The position numbers and the translations under genes are program-made. DNA of 64,000 bases from Alicyclobacillus sp. SO9 (GTDB lineage: Bacteria > Bacillota > Bacilli > Alicyclobacillales > Alicyclobacillaceae): contig NZ_CP066339.1 of the NCBI RefSeq assembly GCF_016406125.1, positions 2,666,001 through 2,730,000 of the forward strand, written 5' to 3'. Below, piece after piece: positions 26,369 through 35,896 of this stretch (position 1 is the stretch's first letter; every line of letters starts with the position of its first letter). The notes beneath the pieces are model-generated. The model saw only the letters and a list, made by a program, of their open reading frames with translations, did not search any database and was not told the origin of the DNA.

Positions 26369-29300
26369 TCATCCGACAGTATCGAGTGACAAGGGAGCTG
26401 CGTACACCTTCACGCTGTGTGACTGATGGTCGTCATCCAACTTCAGGTAGGGTTGGATGACCTCTTGTTGGTGGTCTATAATCCACTTCGCTGCATCCTC
26501 ATGACTGTGAACGCACAGAACTTCTATATTGTATACACTGCTCTTATACCTGTAGCTTACGCTGTAGCTCTTCCAGTCGCGCGGTACACAGGGACGAATA
26601 TACAGTCGGTCACTTTGTCTTTGAATACCAAGAACATATTCTATCCCAGCTTGATACATCCAACTGGCGGCGCCAGTGTACCATGACCAACCGGCTCTTC
26701 CCTCATGGGGTGCTGCAGTGTAGACATCTGCAGACATGACATACGGTTCATTGCCAAAGGCTTGAACGCCTTCTTTCGTACTAGTGTGAGAAATAGGGTT
26801 TAGCATAGAAAACAACTCAAAGGCTTTGTCGTGGCGCTTGAGGATGGTCCACGCAATGATGCTCCAGATAACGCCATGAGTGTACTGTCCCCCGTTTTCC
26901 CGAATACCTGGCGGATATCCTTGAATGTAGCCTGGACTCGGATTTGTTTCGTCAAACGCTTTTGTCAACAAACGAGCAAGGTTAAGTTCCCTGTCAACCA
27001 GTTCTCTGTCAAAGGAGCGCATTGCTCGTTCCTGACGTTGCTGTGAGGTACCGTCAGACAGGACAGACCAAGACTGGGCAATAGCATCAATACGACATTC
27101 CTTGTTCTCAATTGTCCCCAACCATCTGCCGTCATCAGTAAACGCGCGACGAAACCAGCCGCCGTCCCAGGCACTTTCGTTCAAATTCTGTTGTAGTTTC
27201 TCTGCAGCATGCAGCAATTTCTCTGCGTCTTCTTGCGGTACGCCGTCAATACTGCCGAACCTCTTCAAGATGTCCAGCAAAAACCACCCCAACCAGACAC
27301 TCTCACCTCTACCTTGTGCGCCGATTCGATTCATTCCATCGTTCCAGTCACCAATCCCCATGAGCGGCAGTCCGTGTTCTCCATACTCCATTGCATGAGT
27401 TATGGCTCGCAAACAGTGGTCAAGTAAGGAACTTTCCTCGTTTGAAACAACCGTATCTTCATACCTTTCCAACTCGTCATCCTCAAGCGGGTCGCTTGTT
27501 AAAAACGAAATTCTCTCGTCGAGGATGCCACTGTCTCCTGTCTGAAAAATGTACCTTGATACCGCGTATGGCAGCCACAATAAGTCGTCAGAGAAACGCG
27601 TGCGAATTCCTTTGTGCGTCTCCTCATGCCACCAGTGTTGAACGTCTCCTTCCTCGTACTGATGCTGTGCATGGTACAAAATCTGATGTCGCGTGATATC
27701 CGCGTCAGCGTGCAAAAATGCCAAAGCATCCTGGATTTGGTCGCGGAAGCCAAAAGCTCCGCCAGCCTGATAAAACGCTGTTCTTGCCCATAGCCGGCTC
27801 GTCTGCGCCTGGTACAATAACCATCCATTGAGCAAGATATCCATTTTGCGATCCGGTGTTTCTACTTGCAATTGTCCTATAATCCCATCCCAATGTGACT
27901 TTGCTTCAGCCAGCGCACGGTAGTAGGGGCGGCCTTCGATTGACCTGACAGTGCCGTTCCAGTCGTACTTTCGAACAAGTGAACGCACTTCATCAATGGA
28001 ATTTGTGCAGCCAAGCAAGATTGTGACTGTGACACTCTCTCCTGAAGGGATTGAAATGGCCTTCTGAACCGCTCCGCAGCTGTTTGAAAAAATCCCGGTT
28101 TGTTTATCAAGGTGGTTGTCGTAGAGTGCAGCCGGCGCACTGTCGAAACCTGTCCGGCCAATAAAGTTGGTTCTGTCGCTCGTCCAGGAAGTACTCGTCT
28201 CATCAGCTGAAGTGGAGATGTGCATAAAGCCGACTGCGTCGCGAAAGTCTTCCTGGAATTGATTTCGCACCATCAGCGACGATGTTTCTTCATCCCAGCT
28301 ACTTAACATATAAGGGGCTTGCTGCTCCCTCATCACGCCGAGAACCCACTCAGCGTAGTACGTCACGCTCAGTGCCTTGGGGAAATCACTGGTGTTTTCA
28401 AGCTGAAGTTCGATAATCTTCAGCGGGTCTTGCTGGGGTACAGTCACTTTCATCGTATGTGACAGCTCTGTTCGAATGTGGTGAATTTCGGTAAATCCGA
28501 AACCGTGTGTAACGATGTAGGGCCTTTCGTCACCTGCCGGCTTGGGGGCTGCCGACCATAAGTCAGACGACCCCAAGTCGCGCAAATAAAGTGCCTCGCC
28601 GGGGCGATCGAGCACAGCATCGTTTGTCCATGGCGTGACTTTACATTCCCGAGAATTGCGCCACCAACTATATCCGGTGCCAAGCTCTGTGAGAATGCAT
28701 CCAAAGTTGGGATTTGTGATGACGTTTGTCCACGGGCGAGACAAATACTTGCCCTGATGTACGTGTATTTGGTATGCTCTCCCATTTTCGATAAATCCAC
28801 CCCAGCCGTTGAAGAATTCAGTATCATCAGCACTGGGAGACTGGGCTGTTGATGGTTTCAAAGCAGCAGTTATTGCAAGCGGTATTGTCTTCGAAATTCG
28901 TATTGAAGCGAAATCCAGTTGCAGTTGTGCGTGAATGCTCGGTCCTCCTGCTCTTAAGTAAACGCGTGAAACAGATTTCAACAATGTGAGTTCTGAGGGT
29001 TCCAACTGTTCCACTTGCAGTCCCACGATTCGTTCCATTGGTGCAATACCCCGGGATTCCAATTCTGAACGCAGTTGGTCTATGAGTTTGTTCTGATAGC
29101 TTCCCTCGATTTCGTCAAGGACCACTAAATCAGACTGTAACCCCAGCTTCATCAAGTACTGGTGTTGATGCGCCAGTTGCATTACAAATGGCAAATCGCC
29201 CTTGTTACGAACGCTGACCGTCAGAATCGGCAGGTCGCCGCTTAAGCCCAGCGGCCAAAGTGACGTCTGCCCAAGTGTGTTATTGGAGATAGCTTCCTGT

Positions 29301-32300
29301 CGCAACTCTGTGTGTGGACCGTCGTACAATAAACGACCAGCCAGCGAATGCGCAAAGAGGGCCTGAATCTGTGTTAAATGCATATGTCGCAAATCGACTT
29401 GTGACCGAATCCACGCCAAATGAAAGGCGTGGTCAGCCTGAGCCGGCTCACGCAGCGTCTCCATAATCGAGACAACTTCTTCTTTGCTCTCTGCAACCCC
29501 CGTAACGAAATAGATGCTGGTGCTCTCCTCTGGCGGTAATTGTACTGTTCTGCGCATAATAAAAGCGGGATCGGCTACAGACCCTGTACTGCCCCGAAGT
29601 CGTTGTGTCAAGCCGCCTGGATCTCGAAGTGAACAGCCCCGGCCAATAAATGCAGCCCGGTCCGTTTCAAATTCGTAATCTCCAGCTTCGTATCGAGATG
29701 CATAGACACTGTGCGCAGCCCAAGTCTCAGGCTCGTCCTCTTCTCTTGCTCGGCGTTTCGCGAGAAGCCACTGCTCCTTTGCATCATGACTTGTTTCGAC
29801 AAACAGTTTGCTAAAAGCGGGATGAGCACTATCTGCTGCCTGGCTGGCGAGGGCCAACTCAAGAAATGATGTGACTTCAAGAATTCTTGAGTCTCGGGTA
29901 TGATTCGTGATGCGCAGCCGGCGTATCTCCGCATCAGTTTCAGGAGAGACGACAACGTCTAACTGACTTGATATTCCATCGTATTCAGTTTCAAAGGTGG
30001 CTTTGTCTAGTCCGAATGCAGCCGTTACGTTTCGCGCTGCTTTGCAGGGGAATGACGCAGCGCTCCAAACCTTGTCAGACAGTGTGTCCATCAGATACAC
30101 AGCGACACCCGATGTATCAAAAACCGGGTCTTCACGCCATCTCGTGATGACATGACCGTTCCAACCTAAGTAGCCGTTTCCGTCATTTGTCACGACACTG
30201 GTCATGTGCCCGTTGCCAAGTACATCGACCTCCGGAGTAGGTGTGGGATGTGTATACGTCCGCAGTGCCTCTTCCTCCGAATGTTCCAGATTGGGTTCAG
30301 GGGCAGAAAGTCCCACAGGTTTTTCTATTAGTGCTGCCTTTTCCGGAATCCGCTCTTGTAAAAGTAGATCCGCAGACTGTACGCGAAGGTCCGAATGGAA
30401 CCTTTTCACCATGACATCTTGTTTCAGCAAGTTCGTAATGCTAAGCATACTCATGCCTTGATGATGAGCCATGAAACTTTGGACAATCTCGTGTTTATGG
30501 CCCCGAGGAAGTCGCTGACGTGAAAAGTCCACTGCCTCGTAAAAACCGTAAGCTCCCTTGGCACCAAGTTCCTCGAACTGCGCTAGTGCTGCAAGGGCCC
30601 GAGTTTGGGCATAGGGCAAAGCCAACACAGCAGCATAAGGTGTCGCAACAACATGCTGTTCGAGGCCCCTGTCAAAACCGAGCCCCGGAACCCCAAACGC
30701 CCGATACTGGTAATTGTGCTGATAGTCAAAGGCGTAATACCCGCTTTCAGACACCCCCAACGGGATTTTTCGACTGTCCGCATAACTCTGTTGCCTGCTA
30801 ATCACCCCCTGGTACGTTGAATCCCAGATGGTATTCGGATAGGTTCGCATAAACAAATTCGGCAACAAGTATTCAAACATTGTACCGGACCAGGACATGA
30901 GCGTTTTATGACCGTCAGCCAGGGTCATAGTGCGGCCCAGTGTAAACCAGTGTGAAACGGGCACCTGTCCCAATGCGATGGCAATGAAGCTCGTCTGTCT
31001 TGCTTCGGATGCAAGTAAGTCGTACAACACCTTGTCTAGACGCTTTGTATCCACGTGGTAGCCGAGCGAAAACAACCGCTCAGAACCGTTGTATAGTGCG
31101 GAAAAATCAGTGTCTCTGATGAATGAATCAATTCTCGTTGTAACGGATTGCATCCAGTCGATAAAATCGGCTTTTTCAGCCACTGTCTCGCGATTCACTC
31201 TCAGGTCTGTGTGCTTGTGTTCCAATACCAAGTGCTCAAGCGCTTGACGAACGACGATCAGACATCCAACCAGATTTCCGGAGTCCACCGTCGATACATA
31301 CCTTGGCGATATTGCTTTTGCTGCGCGAGTGTCATACCAGTTCAAAAGATGTCCACGCCACTTTTCGAGTTTCTCGACAGTGGTCAGTGAGCGTTCGAGT
31401 CGGTCCAGCATCTCTGTTATGTCGATATAGCCTAAATCCTGAGCTGCTACAACACAGGCCAAATACAATCCGATATTTGTGGGAGATGTGCGATGCGCTA
31501 CAATCTCTTTTGGGTGGTACTGGACGTTGTCAGGCGGGAGCCATGATTCTTCTTCCGTAACATATTTTCTATAAAAACTCCAAATGTCTCTTGCCAATCT
31601 ATTCAGCTCTGGTTCGGCAGACTTCACAAAGGTCATGTCCCTCGGCATTGGAGACAGGTTTAACTGTCTTGCAAAGGGTCTCGCCGACAGCCACAAGCAT
31701 AGAGCGACAATCCCGATAGCCAAGTCACCTCGTCCACCCCACAGCCATGCCGTCACGACAAAGAATCCAGCTAGTATGTAGCCGGCCGGTTCGTAGACAA
31801 ACGTTGTTTTGTGGTTGTTGCGCTTAGCCATCTGGGCTGCAGTTGTCCATTCCAGAAGATTGCGCCTTGTTACAGCCATGCGAAACAATGACCGCAATAT
31901 GGCATCCATTGACAGGACTGCCTCAAATGGAAGCGTCAGCAACGTGAACAAGTTTTGCACAAACAGTACATGAAGGGTACGAGCCCCAGATTGAAGTGTC
32001 AACGTACGAAAAAGACCGGCTAGGAACGGGCGAAAAATGGTCAGCATGACAATCGTTTCCCAGATTGCTTCTCGTCCCGGCAAAGCAAACAGCCCCAGTA
32101 ACGCTACAACAAACAATACCGGAGACAACAGACTTCGCCGCATATTGTCTACGATGTGCCATTTGGTAAGACCGTATAAGTCAATTTTTTGCTTATTGCC
32201 CTCCCGGTCTTTACACCGTGTCCCCAGCCATTTGAGCAATTGCCAGTCTCCTCGAATCCACCGATGCTGTCGAATTTGATGCTCGTAAATGGTAGTTGGG

Positions 32301-34564
32301 TATTCCTCTACCACTTCAATGTCCGCAGTGAGACCGGTTCGCAGGAAGCCGCCTTCAAGTACGTCGTGACTGAGAATCTGATTGTCAGGAATGCGCTGTA
32401 CCAAGGTTTTGTAAAACACATCTACGTCAAAAATTCCCTTTCCCACGAAAATGGCCTGTCCGAATAAATCCTGGTATGGGTTAGAGATGGCAAAGGCATA
32501 CGGATCAATGCCTGGCTCACGGGCCCATAGTCGTGCAAATCTCGATTTCTGCGTCGACTCATAACTGATGCCAATCCGCGGCTGCAAAACCCCAAAGCCT
32601 TCCACAACGCGGGTCTGCGTTTCGTTCAAACGAGGTCTGTTGAATGGAAAGTGAAGGGTTCCAGCTAAGCGGCTGACAACGCCGATGGGGAGTTTGGTAT
32701 CGTGATCGACCGTGAATACATAACGTATCTCTTCGAGCAATGCTGTGTCCCCCACAATTGTAGTGAAACTGGTATGACGGCTCCCTTTCAACAGTTCTGC
32801 AAACTCTACCAATTTACCGCGTTTGCGCTCCCATCCCATATATACTTTGTCCACTGGGTTATACTGTCGGGAACGGTGGAAGAGAAAAAACTTTTGCTTG
32901 CCGTACTTGTTCTGAAGCTGTCGGATTTTTTCTGCAGCATATCCAACTAGTTGGTCGTCATGAGCCTGTGTAACGGAATCAGAGTCAGGAAAATCCGCCA
33001 AAACGGCAAAATGCAAATTCTGTTGTCTGTTCCCAAGATAATGAACTTCGAGCCGCATGATGACGTCGTCTACTTCTGCGAGTTCACCCCATATGATAGG
33101 CATTGTCACCATTGTTCTGGCGTCATCAGGCACTGTTTTGGAAAAGTCGTATCTAAGGAGAGGCGTCGGTTTACAACAGTGTTCAATCATGTTGTGGACT
33201 AATGGTACAACCCACTCCGTTACTGGTAATACCAGCGCGACAGCCGCCGCGAGCAAAGACACAACTCGGGGACTCGTTCCATAAGTGGTCCACAGGACAC
33301 CAAGCACCAGCAGAACAGCGAACCATACGGTCATGGCACCAAGATAAGAAGCCAACGGGCGACGCCTGATGGTTAGCTGAGGAAGACGCCTGGGTTTAGC
33401 AACCTGACATAGTTCTTGTCGGAGTGATTTCATACCGTTTGCATCGAGCAAATAGTATGCCAGATTGGCTGACCGGGGTCTCACCGAGTTGGTGTCCGAG
33501 GGGGGTATGAAAGTCCCGTTGGAGCGAACCGACTTGACTGACTTCAGTGTGCCTTCATCCCCTTTACCTGAGAGGCGAATGGCTGTTTGTGCCACAAGGG
33601 TTTCCGGTACTTCTAGCTGCTTAGCAGCATCTACTACGCGTGAGCGGAGCAAATCACGGCTTGATTCATCCAATTGTTTATACTCGTGTGGAGGGTTCCC
33701 TACAAGGATTTGTTCTACTTGGGAGATGGCTGTAAAGACAGGGCGCCACGGCTCTCGCTCGAGGACATGCAGGCTTGTGACAAGATTTCCGCACGTGACC
33801 TGAAGTGTACTTTGAAGCCTGTGTTCAAAGGAAACCATTTGTTCAAGACTGTTTTCGTTGTTGTCAATGTGCGCAGAAAGCCAGTCCTTGACGCTTCTCA
33901 CGTCAGCATCCCACTCACTCAGGTGTTGGACTAAGTGAACTATCTCTGCTGGATCGAGCGGCTTCTCTCCTGTTCGCTTGTTGAGTAAAGAGCGGATCTC
34001 AGCATCTGTCAGTGACTTCGCCGTACTTCGCAGTCCGTCTAACAACCCGGTCACGGAGGTGCATACTTGGTTGCGGTAACTCACTTCCTGAAAATCTTCT
34101 GCTAAGCGATGGATAATCACTACGCGCATGGCGTTTTGCAGAGCCCAGCATTCATCTGTTTTTAGCACCGAGACTTCCTGGTACGCCTGTATGTATGCCA
34201 AAAAGGAAGCGACGTTGTAGTGCCCTTCGACATGGTCGAGATAGTCACTGCACAGTGCATACACGCGGGGCATGCCGTTTTTTATCAGTTTCGGAAGTTT
34301 GCGAAGATAGCCTGCAGGAAACTCTCGTGCCACAGTTTGGGCTTGGGTTTCAATGAAAGAAACGTGATCGAGCAGCCAATCCTCCGCCGGCTGCGTACAT
34401 GCAGGTCTGTGACCGGTCAATTGCTCGGCAAAACGGTGCAGAAAGTTCATGTCCGAACGGAATGTCGGCCAGAATTTTACGGACAGTGCCTTACGCCGTC
34501 TTACTTCGGTCGTTAGGGCGAATTCCCGGGCGTGTTCCTGCAATTGGCTGTTATTTAGAATCAT
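26369..34564 (-). CDS. Cyclic beta-1,2-glucan synthase (GT84 - GH94)
   Basis: A 2731-residue membrane enzyme of the NdvB/ChvB class. N-terminal ~400 residues precede transmembrane helices (about 405-455), then the GT84 glycosyltransferase with DHDTKLP and QHRWIRGDWQ motifs, further helices (LLSPVLFVVALLGLFALPG; GYILAGFFVVTAWLWG), a glycoamylase-like region (SGTMFEYLLPNLFMRTYP...VPGLGFDRG) and a C-terminal GH94 phosphorylase module with the catalytic Asp in GIGDWNDGMNRIG. In the family it polymerises glucose from UDP-glucose on itself and releases cyclic glucan; GH94 adjusts ring size. AGGAGG lies 5 bases before the ATG. Largest gene of the window, apparently intact and monocistronic. Confidence 0.92.
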   Translation of the reverse strand: MILNNSQLQEHAREFALTTEVRRRKALSVKFWPTFRSDMNFLHRFAEQLTGHRPACTQPAEDWLLDHVSFIETQAQTVAREFPAGYLRKLPKLIKNGMPRVYALCSDYLDHVEGHYNVASFLAYIQAYQEVSVLKTDECWALQNAMRVVIIHRLAEDFQEVSYRNQVCTSVTGLLDGLRSTAKSLTDAEIRSLLNKRTGEKPLDPAEIVHLVQHLSEWDADVRSVKDWLSAHIDNNENSLEQMVSFEHRLQSTLQVTCGNLVTSLHVLEREPWRPVFTAISQVEQILVGNPPHEYKQLDESSRDLLRSRVVDAAKQLEVPETLVAQTAIRLSGKGDEGTLKSVKSVRSNGTFIPPSDTNSVRPRSANLAYYLLDANGMKSLRQELCQVAKPRRLPQLTIRRRPLASYLGAMTVWFAVLLVLGVLWTTYGTSPRVVSLLAAAVALVLPVTEWVVPLVHNMIEHCCKPTPLLRYDFSKTVPDDARTMVTMPIIWGELAEVDDVIMRLEVHYLGNRQQNLHFAVLADFPDSDSVTQAHDDQLVGYAAEKIRQLQNKYGKQKFFLFHRSRQYNPVDKVYMGWERKRGKLVEFAELLKGSRHTSFTTIVGDTALLEEIRYVFTVDHDTKLPIGVVSRLAGTLHFPFNRPRLNETQTRVVEGFGVLQPRIGISYESTQKSRFARLWAREPGIDPYAFAISNPYQDLFGQAIFVGKGIFDVDVFYKTLVQRIPDNQILSHDVLEGGFLRTGLTADIEVVEEYPTTIYEHQIRQHRWIRGDWQLLKWLGTRCKDREGNKQKIDLYGLTKWHIVDNMRRSLLSPVLFVVALLGLFALPGREAIWETIVMLTIFRPFLAGLFRTLTLQSGARTLHVLFVQNLFTLLTLPFEAVLSMDAILRSLFRMAVTRRNLLEWTTAAQMAKRNNHKTTFVYEPAGYILAGFFVVTAWLWGGRGDLAIGIVALCLWLSARPFARQLNLSPMPRDMTFVKSAEPELNRLARDIWSFYRKYVTEEESWLPPDNVQYHPKEIVAHRTSPTNIGLYLACVVAAQDLGYIDITEMLDRLERSLTTVEKLEKWRGHLLNWYDTRAAKAISPRYVSTVDSGNLVGCLIVVRQALEHLVLEHKHTDLRVNRETVAEKADFIDWMQSVTTRIDSFIRDTDFSALYNGSERLFSLGYHVDTKRLDKVLYDLLASEARQTSFIAIALGQVPVSHWFTLGRTMTLADGHKTLMSWSGTMFEYLLPNLFMRTYPNTIWDSTYQGVISRQQSYADSRKIPLGVSESGYYAFDYQHNYQYRAFGVPGLGFDRGLEQHVVATPYAAVLALPYAQTRALAALAQFEELGAKGAYGFYEAVDFSRQRLPRGHKHEIVQSFMAHHQGMSMLSITNLLKQDVMVKRFHSDLRVQSADLLLQERIPEKAALIEKPVGLSAPEPNLEHSEEEALRTYTHPTPTPEVDVLGNGHMTSVVTNDGNGYLGWNGHVITRWREDPVFDTSGVAVYLMDTLSDKVWSAASFPCKAARNVTAAFGLDKATFETEYDGISSQLDVVVSPETDAEIRRLRITNHTRDSRILEVTSFLELALASQAADSAHPAFSKLFVETSHDAKEQWLLAKRRAREEDEPETWAAHSVYASRYEAGDYEFETDRAAFIGRGCSLRDPGGLTQRLRGSTGSVADPAFIMRRTVQLPPEESTSIYFVTGVAESKEEVVSIMETLREPAQADHAFHLAWIRSQVDLRHMHLTQIQALFAHSLAGRLLYDGPHTELRQEAISNNTLGQTSLWPLGLSGDLPILTVSVRNKGDLPFVMQLAHQHQYLMKLGLQSDLVVLDEIEGSYQNKLIDQLRSELESRGIAPMERIVGLQVEQLEPSELTLLKSVSRVYLRAGGPSIHAQLQLDFASIRISKTIPLAITAALKPSTAQSPSADDTEFFNGWGGFIENGRAYQIHVHQGKYLSRPWTNVITNPNFGCILTELGTGYSWWRNSRECKVTPWTNDAVLDRPGEALYLRDLGSSDLWSAAPKPAGDERPYIVTHGFGFTEIHHIRTELSHTMKVTVPQQDPLKIIELQLENTSDFPKALSVTYYAEWVLGVMREQQAPYMLSSWDEETSSLMVRNQFQEDFRDAVGFMHISTSADETSTSWTSDRTNFIGRTGFDSAPAALYDNHLDKQTGIFSNSCGAVQKAISIPSGESVTVTILLGCTNSIDEVRSLVRKYDWNGTVRSIEGRPYYRALAEAKSHWDGIIGQLQVETPDRKMDILLNGWLLYQAQTSRLWARTAFYQAGGAFGFRDQIQDALAFLHADADITRHQILYHAQHQYEEGDVQHWWHEETHKGIRTRFSDDLLWLPYAVSRYIFQTGDSGILDERISFLTSDPLEDDELERYEDTVVSNEESSLLDHCLRAITHAMEYGEHGLPLMGIGDWNDGMNRIGAQGRGESVWLGWFLLDILKRFGSIDGVPQEDAEKLLHAAEKLQQNLNESAWDGGWFRRAFTDDGRWLGTIENKECRIDAIAQSWSVLSDGTSQQRQERAMRSFDRELVDRELNLARLLTKAFDETNPSPGYIQGYPPGIRENGGQYTHGVIWSIIAWTILKRHDKAFELFSMLNPISHTSTKEGVQAFGNEPYVMSADVYTAAPHEGRAGWSWYTGAASWMYQAGIEYVLGIQRQSDRLYIRPCVPRDWKSYSVSYRYKSSVYNIEVLCVHSHEDAAKWIIDHQQEVIQPYLKLDDDHQSHSVKVYAAPLSLDTVG

Positions 34565-34867
34565 AGGGGCCTCCTGAGGGTGGTCAACCTAAATTAAGCA
34601 TTGTCAAACCACAGATGTTTCTTACTTGAAAACATCCCCTCAAATGGCCTGTTTTATGAATCGGAAACGAAAACCAGTACAGCGGAGGTGAGAAATGCGA
34701 GGAGAACAAACCCGGATATGAGCACGACAACACCGTTTTAGCCCTGACTTTCCCAAAGAAATTCGCCAATGGTGCCGCCAATCGTCAATAGTAGACCTCG
34801 CTTGTAAGTTTGCGATGTTGTATGTGGTATAGGCTTTTTCGTTCGTGACGCTGACTAGTTTTCGAGA
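34565..34867. other. 303-bp region between glucan synthase and alcohol dehydrogenase genes
   Basis: Contains no intact gene. It holds the leader of the glucan synthase gene and a minus-strand frame with two hydrophobic segments broken by a stop codon (34654-34854). Confidence 0.5.
34654..34854 (-). pseudogene. Possible broken gene for a small two-helix membrane protein
   Basis: On the minus strand one frame reads a polar stretch, then KRGLLLTIGGTIGEFLWESQG, a TAA (34738-34740), then in the same frame NGVVVLISGFVLLAFLTSA and a few more hydrophobic residues to a TAA at 34654-34656. Two membrane-type segments in one frame interrupted by one stop suggest a decayed small membrane protein. No upstream ATG was found (a TTG after GAGG is possible). 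Chance hydrophobicity is a real alternative. Confidence 0.3.
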
Positions 34868-35896
34868 TTAAGGCACAATCACAGTTCGACCAGGCTTTCC
34901 GGGCATAGTGAAAGCTTGTGCAACTTCAGCCAAAGCTACTCGCTGTACTACCAGATTCTCGGGAAGAATGCGTTTGTCCTGTGCAAAACCTGCCAACTCT
35001 TCTACGTCCTGTTTCGTAGAACCGTAGCTCGCGATGACCGAAATGCCTCGTCGAACGGTTTTCGCCACAGGCAGCGTAAACTCGTTGCTGTTCATTCCGA
35101 TTATCACCAGACGTCCCCCTGGATGCAGTAAGTCCAAGCCTTGCTCAATCAGCTTTCCAGAGCCTGTTGTATCAAGGATTACATCGACGCCGCCTTTCGA
35201 CCAACGACGAATTTGGCGGCCAACCTGTCGGTCTCCTTCGCCGGCGTCAAAGCGCGCTTCTGCGTAATCTGCAGCAGGGTTGTCCAAAGCAGCGCGTCGG
35301 CGCGAAAGCAAACCGATGCGCTTTGCACCCATCGCTTTGGCAACCATCAGCCCTGCCAGCCCAAGGCCGCCCGCACCCAGCACGAGAATGCACTCACCAG
35401 GGCTCAGTGCACCCTGCTTCAGTGCATGGTACGGGGTTGCGAAAGCATCGACTAAAAGTGCCCCGGCACTGGCAGAAATGCCGGAAGGACGCAGTATGAG
35501 ATTGGAAACGGGGACCACAGTCTGTTCTGCAAAGCCGCCTTGCCTGTGATAACCGATAACTTGCTGTTTGGAGCAGAGGTGACTGAGTCCAGTTTGACAC
35601 AGGCGGCACTCGCCGCACGGGATAAACGGATACACGAGGACACTCTCGCCTTGGGTCCAACGCGGATGAACGGGGTCTTCATTGACGACGGAATGGATTC
35701 GGCCCGCAATTTCATGACCAAGCACCACAGGGAACTCAGTTCCCTGTGGTGGTGCCTCTCCTCGTACCAGTTGCTTGTCAGAACCACAAATTCCACAGGC
35801 CTCAACCTGGACCACGGCTTCATTGACCCCAGCTCTCGGCAGGCTTGTATCCGTTATCGTAAAACCGGTATCTGGACTGAAGAAAGCAGCTTTCAC
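34868..35896 (-). CDS. Zinc-dependent medium-chain alcohol dehydrogenase
   Basis: 342-residue MDR oxidoreductase. Catalytic zinc ligands are in ACGICGSD and VLGHEIAGR, the structural zinc site is CGECRLCQTGLSHLC, and the nucleotide fold reads VLGAGGLGLAGL. A GTG at 35896 is chosen because it overlaps the acyl-CoA dehydrogenase stop by one base (TAGTG) and GAGGAG lies 10 bases upstream; the longer frame to 36004 lies inside that gene. Last gene of the acyl-activating operon; inferred to oxidise or reduce a ring hydroxyl of the tethered intermediate. Confidence 0.88.
   Translation of the reverse strand: MKAAFFSPDTGFTITDTSLPRAGVNEAVVQVEACGICGSDKQLVRGEAPPQGTEFPVVLGHEIAGRIHSVVNEDPVHPRWTQGESVLVYPFIPCGECRLCQTGLSHLCSKQQVIGYHRQGGFAEQTVVPVSNLILRPSGISASAGALLVDAFATPYHALKQGALSPGECILVLGAGGLGLAGLMVAKAMGAKRIGLLSRRRAALDNPAADYAEARFDAGEGDRQVGRQIRRWSKGGVDVILDTTGSGKLIEQGLDLLHPGGRLVIIGMNSNEFTLPVAKTVRRGISVIASYGSTKQDVEELAGFAQDKRILPENLVVQRVALAEVAQAFTMPGKPGRTVIVP

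Noticed and set aside
34584-34781. 65-codon minus-strand frame starting MAAPLANFFGK
   Set aside because: No ribosome-binding site and no motif; a different frame in the same stretch has the more convincing hydrophobic segments.
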